Source of the DNA: Dicaeum eximium
Taxonomy: Eukaryota > Chordata > Aves > Passeriformes > Dicaeidae
Assembly (NCBI GenBank): GCA_013396995.1
Contig: VWZP01001600.1
Span: 8,547-72,546 of the forward strand
DNA length: 64,000 nucleotides
Reading direction: 5' to 3'
Shown here: positions 57,589 through 64,000 of the stretch, piece by piece
How the letters are laid out: the number at the start of each line of letters is the position of its first letter
Numbering within the stretch: position 1 is the stretch's first letter
Translations under genes and position numbers: made by a program
Notes under the pieces: generated by a model
What the model was told of the DNA's origin: nothing
The model's database searches: none
What the model saw: the letters and a program-made list of their open reading frames with translations, nothing else

Positions 57589-58259
57589 AACCCAAACTCC
57601 CGTCTCCAAATGCTGCAGGACCAACCCCAAACTCCCTTCTTCAAATCCTGCAGGACCAACCCCAAACTCCCTTCCCCAAATCCTGCACAGCCAACCCTAA
57701 ACTCTTTCACCAAATGCTGCAAACCAACCCCAAACACTTCTTCAAATCCTGCAGAAACAACCCCAAACTCCCTTCCCCAGGTGCTGCAAAACCAACCCAA
57801 ACTCCTTCCCCAAATCCTGCAGAACCAACCCCAAACTCCCTTCCCAGACACCGCAGAACTCTGGTCCCAAAAGCCCCAAACAGGTTCCAAATCTCAAAGT
57901 GGGCACCTTTTGATCGAGTTCCCTATAAATGATTCCTCATTCCTGGGTTTTTCTTACTAGAAAAAGCAATTTTCAGTCACGGAGTTCTGGCTCCCATTTG
58001 TGCCTGCTGGGAAGCGTCCCCTGAGCTCCCCCTTGGGATTGTTTTGGGATTACCTGGGTCTGTTCCCCATTTCCTAGGGTGCTGTTTGATCAAACCCTGT
58101 TTGTGGGGTTGTTTTGGGGTTCCCTGGGTCTGTTCCCCGTTTCTGGGGTGCTGTGGGGGCCGTTTGATCAAACCCCGCTCGTGGGGGCTGTGATGGCTCA
58201 GGCAGGGCCCAGGCCTGGGCAGGCCCCGATTTCACGCTGCTTTTTCCACAACAAAACCA
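57589..58259 (+). repeat. Right copy of the near-identical 0.65-kb duplication
   Basis: Second copy of 56727-57361, beginning directly after the N at 57588 with the same AACCCAAACTCCCGTCTCC words as the left copy. The near identity of the two copies and the N borders suggest an assembly artefact or a very recent duplication. Confidence 0.85.
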
Positions 58260-58759
58260 AGAAACCCCCAGTTCCCTCCGTGGCCTCGGTGTCAATGCAG
58301 ACCCTGAGAGGTTTGTGGGGCCCTGGCAGGTCCTTGGCACCGAACCCCTCCTTCCCCAGAGCTGCGGCCCGGAGCCCCTCCAGCAGGGTGACAGAAATGG
58401 GTCACTCACATCCGATGTGCTCCCGCCACCGGGGCCAGCGGGGCAGCGGCTCCTGGCACCCAAACCCCCCAAATCTGGGACAGAGCTGAGGGGAGAGCAG
58501 TGAATGAACCCTGAGGCCTGAGGTACTTTGCAATTCATCCAGCCCAGTCCATGGAAGGTTCTGGGAGCAGCACAAAGGAATAAAGAAATAACCTAAATAA
58601 CCTTTTGTTTGCCCTGGTTACGCAAAGAGGATCCCTTGTCCCTTTTTTTGTCCTGCACGGGTGCACAATTCCAGTCTGAAACTGGGGCTGTGGGCCTGCT
58701 CTGCTCCTGTCCTGTCCCTCCCTTCCACTTCCACACCTCGAGTGTTTCTGGTACTTAAA

Positions 58760-59050
58760 GAGAGAAATAAACCTTGTCTTTGCAAAGGAAAAGGAGAGAA
58801 AGAAACCTTCTCCTAGCAGAGGGGAAGGAGAGAAATAAACCTTGTCTTTACAGAGGAGAAGGAGAGAAAGAAACCTTTCTTTGGAGAGGAAAAGGAGAAA
58901 AAGAAACCTTGTCTTCGCAGAGGAAAAGGAGAAATAAATCTTGCAGAGGAAAAGGAGAGAAAGAAACCTTTCTTTGGAGAGGAAAAGGAGAGAAATCTTC
59001 TCTTTGCAGAGGAAAATAAGAGGAATAAACCTTTCTTTGCAGAGGAAAGG
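58760..59050 (+). repeat. Purine-rich minisatellite of about 33-36 bp units
   Basis: About nine imperfect units of AGAGGAAAAGGAGAGAAAGA followed by AACCTTTCTTTGG or CTTGTCTTTGC variants. One strand is almost pure purine apart from the CTT blocks. Confidence 0.8.
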
Positions 59051-60479
59051 CTGGGGCTGGAAGAGCTCCCACTCCAAAAAGATCAAGAGCCCAGTGCAGA
59101 GAGCAGCACATCAAAGTCCAGCACCTGAAGCAAAACCATCACCAAGATCCAAATGCAGGCATCGAGAGAGAAAGAGAAACGGAACCCCGGGAATGCAAAA
59201 GCCACTCCAGCGATCTCTGACCTTCCCGAGGGTGGGAAAGTTCTTTTGCTTTTCCCAGCCAAGAGCCAGATGCTGCAAATCCACTCGGGATGAGGTGCTC
59301 TGAAAGAAGATGTAGAGTGAGATGTTGTAGGATGGGACAGGAGGACTTGGCTGCCCTGGGGTCTGATTTATCTGATCAAAACACAACTTGGAACAGATTT
59401 GTGCTGTTTCATGCCCCGTGTGAGGTGATTTTTGTTTCGTTTACACTTTCAATCTGTTCAGGATTAAAATCCACCTGTGTGAGAGCGGCACCTCCCGTCC
59501 TGCTTCCCACATCCAGTGTAATTCCTTTGTTTTATATGGAGATAAAAGGACACTCTGGATCCTTTTACAGCCAGGTAGAGCCACCCTGGGGATGAGCCTA
59601 TTTGGTCTGCAGTGTTTGAGAAGAAAGAAAAGATAAACTCCAAGGGAGAGGATTATCAGCAAAGAAATCCAGTTCCTAATTACACTCCTCCTGTGATTCC
59701 AGGAAAACTGTTGCTTTTGGGCTTGAAGTCAACCAATTTGAGTCCTTACACAGCACATGCATGGGTTAAACTGAGGATAAACCCCCTGGTTTTCACATTT
59801 TGGGCCATTTCCACACTCAGCCAGCTGAGACTGAGGCTCTTTCACTCCAGAAGGTGCCGGAGCCAGTGCGAGATCTCGGCGTTTGTCAGAGCAGCACAGC
59901 CAAACAACGAGAAATGATAACGCTAAAAAATCCACCTGCACCCAAAGAGGTTCCCAAGGGTTTAAAGCAGCGCTTCCCACAGAGCCTGGCTGGAGGCTGC
60001 AGCCCCACAGGCACCGAGGCCTCGCACAAAGCCCCTGATGGGATTTATCTCCCCGTGCAGAGGCAGGGACGTTTCACGGCCCAAACAGGTCGATTCTGCC
60101 CCTCATTTCTAACCCGGAGAAGAAAAAGCAGAGCCTCTGCAGCTAATGACGTTTGCAATTCCTCCCCTTCCCCCACCTCAAAGGTGGCTCGGGCCTTTTA
60201 TGCTCATAAATCATTTTATTGGTGGTTGAAATCCCGAGGCTGGAGCAGCTCGCTGTAATGCGAGGTGCACTTCAAAGGGAACCTGCCTTCAGTTCCCGCC
60301 TGCTCGGGGTTTATCAGCCCCCAAAGATTCCCCTGCCACAGGATCCTGTTACACCATGGCCAGCCCGGTGTGGAGCCTGGGCCTGCTCCAACCACGCCAG
60401 CAGAGGAAGAGGAGGAAGTTTGAGAGCTGACGGAGAGATTTCTCCAAGGCTGGGCTTGCAAATGGGTTCCCACACCTTG

Positions 60480-60812
60480 GGGGCCAACCCCAAACTCCCT
60501 TCTCCAGACACTGCAGAACCAACCCCAAACTCCCTTCTCCAGATGCTGCAGAACCAACCCCAAACTTCCTTCCCCAAATCCTTCAGAACCAACCCCAAAC
60601 TCCCTTCCCCAAATCCTGCAGAATCAACCCCAAACTCCCTTCCCCAGATCCTGCAGAATGAGCCCAAAACTCCTTTCCCCAGATCCTGCAGAACCAGCCC
60701 CAAACTCCTTTCCCCAGATCCTGCAGAACCAACCCCAAATTCCCTTCCCCAAATCCTGCAGAATCAACCCCAAACTCCCTTCCCCAGATCCTGCAGAACC
60801 AACCCACAATTT
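60480..60812 (+). repeat. 35-bp minisatellite, same family as 56.7-57.9 kb
   Basis: About nine tandem units of AACCAACCCCAAACTCCCTT then CCCCAGATCCTGCAG. The unit is the one found at 56727-56960 and 57589-57860, so one minisatellite family occupies two places 3-4 kb apart in the same intron. Confidence 0.85.
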
Positions 60813-63325
60813 GGGGCCGGCACTTGGAGAAAGGGCTGGGGGAAGAACTCAGCAGCAGGAAAATCAGCAGCTGCTTGTTGTTCCCCAGAGCAGATCCCTG
60901 AGGTGATTTCCATGCAGAGCTGGGCCCTGGGCTGTGTCCATGGGCTCTTTTCCATGGGAATGGGAACTCAGCTCAGACTGGGAACCGCACTCTGTACCTG
61001 CTGCATTTGGGGGTTTTCCCCATGGACCAGCTTCCAATCATGCCTTAAACAGAGAAATGTGTTCCGAAAGCCACTTGGCATTGCTGATGGGGGACAGAGA
61101 TGGGGATGCCATCGTAGAAGGAGCTGGGAAGGAGATATCCAAGGAGTTCTTCGTGGCCTGGTCACACTCAGAGCAGGTAGGGCACCCCCTGTGCCACTGC
61201 ACCTTGCTCAGTCCTGCTCCTGGATATCCTGAATATCCCTCAGGCCTCCCAGGGATGCGAGAGGGAGCTGGGAAAGCTCCCCTGCTCATCCCTGCCGGAG
61301 CAGCTGCCTGCCAGGATGGGGCTGGAGCGAATTATCCCAGCTATGGGTCAGCTCCCACAATTTGTCAGACAAGGAGAGGAAAGGAAGGTCAAAAAGAGCC
61401 TCCTGTGGGAGGGGAAAAAAAAGCCTGTTGTGCTCCTGCTCAGCCTAATCAGGACTTGATGTGGGAGAAAGATGGATGGGATGGATGAGAAAATAAATGG
61501 AAACAGGGCTGGGAAAGCCAAGCACCTGTTTGTGCTCAGGGCTTGCAGGAACCAGGTGGGAAAGGCTCTTTTATGGCCTCAGCACACCCAGAATGTTCCA
61601 CAGGGTCAGCTGAGGGCCCTTCCCAGCTGGAGAAGGGGGATTCTCTCAGCTCAGGGCCTCTCCAGCTCTCCTGAACCAGAGCAGGGCATTGTCCATCCTG
61701 CCGAAAGCTGGAATTCAGGGGGTGCAGGGGAGTTTTAGAGAGGAACCGGAGCTGGGGAGAGCCCAGGGGTATTCCCTGCTCCATCCTTCCAGGTGGGATG
61801 TGCTGCTGGGATCCCCTAAACCCACACAACACTGCAGTGGGGACGTTTCCTCTGCTGGCTGTGACATCACCGAGGCCACTGAGAGGATTCCTGACAGAAC
61901 AGGAAAAAAAAAATCCCAGGAGGACACGCAGAGTTGGGGCCCGTGGGTTTTTTCCTGCTGTCCCTGCTCTGGTTCAGTGCTGAGCCTCTTCCTCTGGTGG
62001 GTGATGTGGTGCAGATAAATATTAAATATTCAGTATTAAACCAGGTTAGTGGAGCAGAACAAATGGCTCCTCACAAATGAGATTATCCAAGGAATTCAGT
62101 CTGAGTTTCTGCTGGCATCTCCCGGGTCCTGGAGGTGGCAGCTGTTTATAGGATTTCAATGAACAGGTGAGTAGGGTTTTTTGGGAAACCACCTGGTTCT
62201 GGTTAAACAAGCCCTTGTTAGCAGGGAAATATTTCATTGAGACATTGGTTCCTCCACTGCAGTGGAGGCTGCAATGTTCCTGAAACACTTCCTCAAGGGA
62301 GTGGGATAGAGGGGAATGGGACAGAGGGGGATGGGTTAGAGGGGAGTGGGATAACAGGGGAATGGGACAGAGGTGTCCATTTCCACATGAGACATCCTAA
62401 AGCCAGGCTGAAACTCCCAGCTCCAAGCTCTGCCCTGCCCAGTGATGCAGCTTTACCCCTTAGCACAGAAGTTAATCATATTTATAAATAAAATAATATT
62501 CCCATGGAACAAGCCAGCTTTTGGCCACTGTTTGCCATTAGTGTTTTCCAGCTCCACATTTTACAAGTTCTGTTTCCCAGGGGTGATTTCAGCTGTCAGA
62601 GGAGGCACTGCTAAAATCGGATACAAAGTTTAAACCAAACCCTGTGTTTTCCTTCCCTGATTATCTCTGCCTAACCCTGGGTCTGAGCAAGGCTGGGACT
62701 CAGGGAAGGTGACAAACATCAGGAAGGGTCCTGTGAGAAAGCTGCAATATTTCATAAATATTTTATAATTATTTTATAAATATTTTTCTCCTGGCAGCCA
62801 AACCTCAACGGTTCAAGAGCTGCACTGGAACATTTTGGGGCAAGCTTTGCTGCTGCCACCCCTGGGAGGTGCAGAAGGTGTCAGGGGCAGATTTCCTGCG
62901 GCTGCCTGGCTCAGCCAGGCCGGCTTTAGCAGCACCTCGAGATTTCCTCTGCCAAGAAAAGCTTCAGTGGCTCAAAGATTAAAACACCCTGGCACAGCAG
63001 AGGCTCTCCTGACTGCTGCAAACATTCCCCAGTGCTGAGCAGGAGCTGAACTGCTGTCCCAGGGGACACCGGGGGGGTTGAAGCCTTGGCCACTGGACCC
63101 TGACTGAGCTGTACTGGGTGGGAACCGCAGGTTTGGGATTGGGAGCACAGAGATTTTGGTCCCTGCCCTGGCTGGGGAGGAAGTTTTGGGGTAGAAATTC
63201 CGCTCCTGGAAGCCCTGGGAGGCCCTGTTTGGTTTGGGGCCGGTGGGACCGACGCCGGTGCCGTAAATCGGCACAGCCCGGCTGGTCTGGTGCGGGGCAC
63301 GAGTGACACCGAGGAACACCAGCAG

Positions 63326-63917
63326 TGTAATAAATCCTAAATTGTTTGTTAATCAAATCAGAAAGAATAAAAGGTGGGGGGGGGGGAAGCAGTTTTAAAA
63401 CTTAGCAGAAAGCAGAAGTGTAAGCAGTCTTAGAGCTTAAAACAGATAGCAGAAGTGCATAGCTTTGCAAAGTGCACATCCAGCAAAGCAAACTCTGGGA
63501 ACTTAGAGAAACAAGTATGTCCTTTTAAGATATACAATGTTAAAAATTAATATAATGAATATTGTGTATGAGTGTTCTTTTTCAAGGCCCCTCGTCCGTA
63601 GATAGTCAAGCGACCACCAAAAAAAGAAAGGAAAGAAGATCCCCTAGCAACGGAGGAACACCGGAGCAGAAAGACACAAAAAAAACCCCCAAAAAACCCC
63701 CAAAGAAAACCAAAAAATAAAACAAAACAAAACAAAAAAACCCAACCTGTATAAAGACTGGTGGAATGCCAGGACAAATTTTGCGAGCCGCTTTTGTGTG
63801 AGCAGAGGTCTCACCTGGCTGCCCAGCACTGTTTTGCCTAATTGCTGCTTGCTAATTAATGAATAAATCACTCAAATTTTGATTGGCGTGTGGAGTTTTC
63901 TCTCTAAACTTATAACA
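63326..63917 (+). mobile_element. Solo LTR of an endogenous retrovirus with 5-bp target-site duplication
   Basis: The 592-bp element starts TGTAATAAATCC and ends CTTATAACA. It is flanked on both sides by AGCAG (63321-63325 and 63918-63922), the target-site duplication. A TATA-like TATAAA is at 63750-63755 and a poly(A) signal AATAAA at 63862-63867, in the order expected of U3-R-U5. No internal viral region is attached, so it is a solo LTR. The family was not identified. Confidence 0.8.
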
Positions 63918-64000
63918 AGCAGGGCCTGGGGCTCTGCCTCGGCCTCTGCAGGGAAACCCAACCATCCCCACCCGTGCAGGGCACCAGGGGCTGGCAGCTC

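Larger units (their letters stand above)
54920..64000 (-). other. PAX7: PAX7 intron 5, partial
   Basis: Everything from the exon 6 acceptor to the window edge lacks the remaining homeodomain or paired-domain coding sequence in any frame, so exon 5 lies beyond 64000. It holds the 53-bp array, a 0.65-kb duplication with 79-bp and 35-bp repeats, a purine-rich minisatellite (58.76-59.05 kb), a second 35-bp array (60.48-60.81 kb) and a solo LTR (63.33-63.92 kb). Stretches 56170-56720, 58270-58750, 59060-60470 and 60820-63320 are unique sequence in which I see no gene. Confidence 0.8.

Noticed and set aside
54920..64000. Search for PAX7 exon 5 (first two-thirds of the homeodomain)
   Set aside because: No frame encodes the expected RSRTTF or YPDIY type residues, so exon 5 is outside the window.

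Overview
This is a vertebrate, almost certainly avian, genomic window. It has no prokaryote-like gene density. It contains avian-style CR1 retrotransposon 3' ends, LTR elements, very GC-rich sequence packed with minisatellites, and split exons with consensus GT/AG boundaries. The only protein-coding gene I can support is PAX7, on the minus strand. PAX7 sits on a microchromosome (chromosome 21) in chicken, which fits the GC-rich, repeat-dense character (established knowledge; the species itself is not determinable from the sequence).

Four PAX7 coding exons are present. In transcript order they are exon 6 (54754-54919, end of homeodomain helix 3 onward), exon 7 (53947-54140), exon 8 (22030-22276) and terminal exon 9 (18263-18378, the OAR-like tail and stop). 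They splice in frame: phases match at all three junctions. Exons 1-5, which encode the paired domain, octapeptide and most of the homeodomain, are not in the window and should lie beyond 64000. The introns here are intron 5 (partial, over 9 kb), intron 6 (613 bp), intron 7 (about 31.7 kb) and intron 8 (about 3.65 kb). A long 3' UTR probably runs from 18262 down to about 13.2-13.4 kb. It has miR-1/206 seed matches and candidate poly(A) signals. An alternative short isoform may end in intron 8 by read-through of the exon 8 donor.

Region by region: 1-13.2 kb is PAX7 downstream flank with minisatellites, LTR-derived pieces, an expanded CR1 tail and AT-rich islands that look like conserved non-coding elements. 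13.2-18.3 kb is the putative 3' UTR. 18.4-22.0 kb is intron 8 with a CR1 copy. 22.3-53.9 kb is intron 7, a mosaic of minisatellites, LTR pieces, two assembly gaps or joins and several AT-rich islands that are candidate enhancers. 54-64 kb is exons 7/6, then intron 5 with an unusual 53-bp satellite, a near-identical 0.65-kb duplication bounded by single Ns, and a solo LTR with a 5-bp target-site duplication.

The most striking observation is at the 3' splice site of exon 6. The acceptor and its polypyrimidine tract form the first unit of a perfect-period 53-bp tandem array of 12 units, so eleven decoy 3' splice sites lie directly upstream of the real one. In the exon 5/6 reading frame every decoy would give a stop at its second codon. 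Long open frames elsewhere in the window are repeat- or GC-driven and are not reported as genes.
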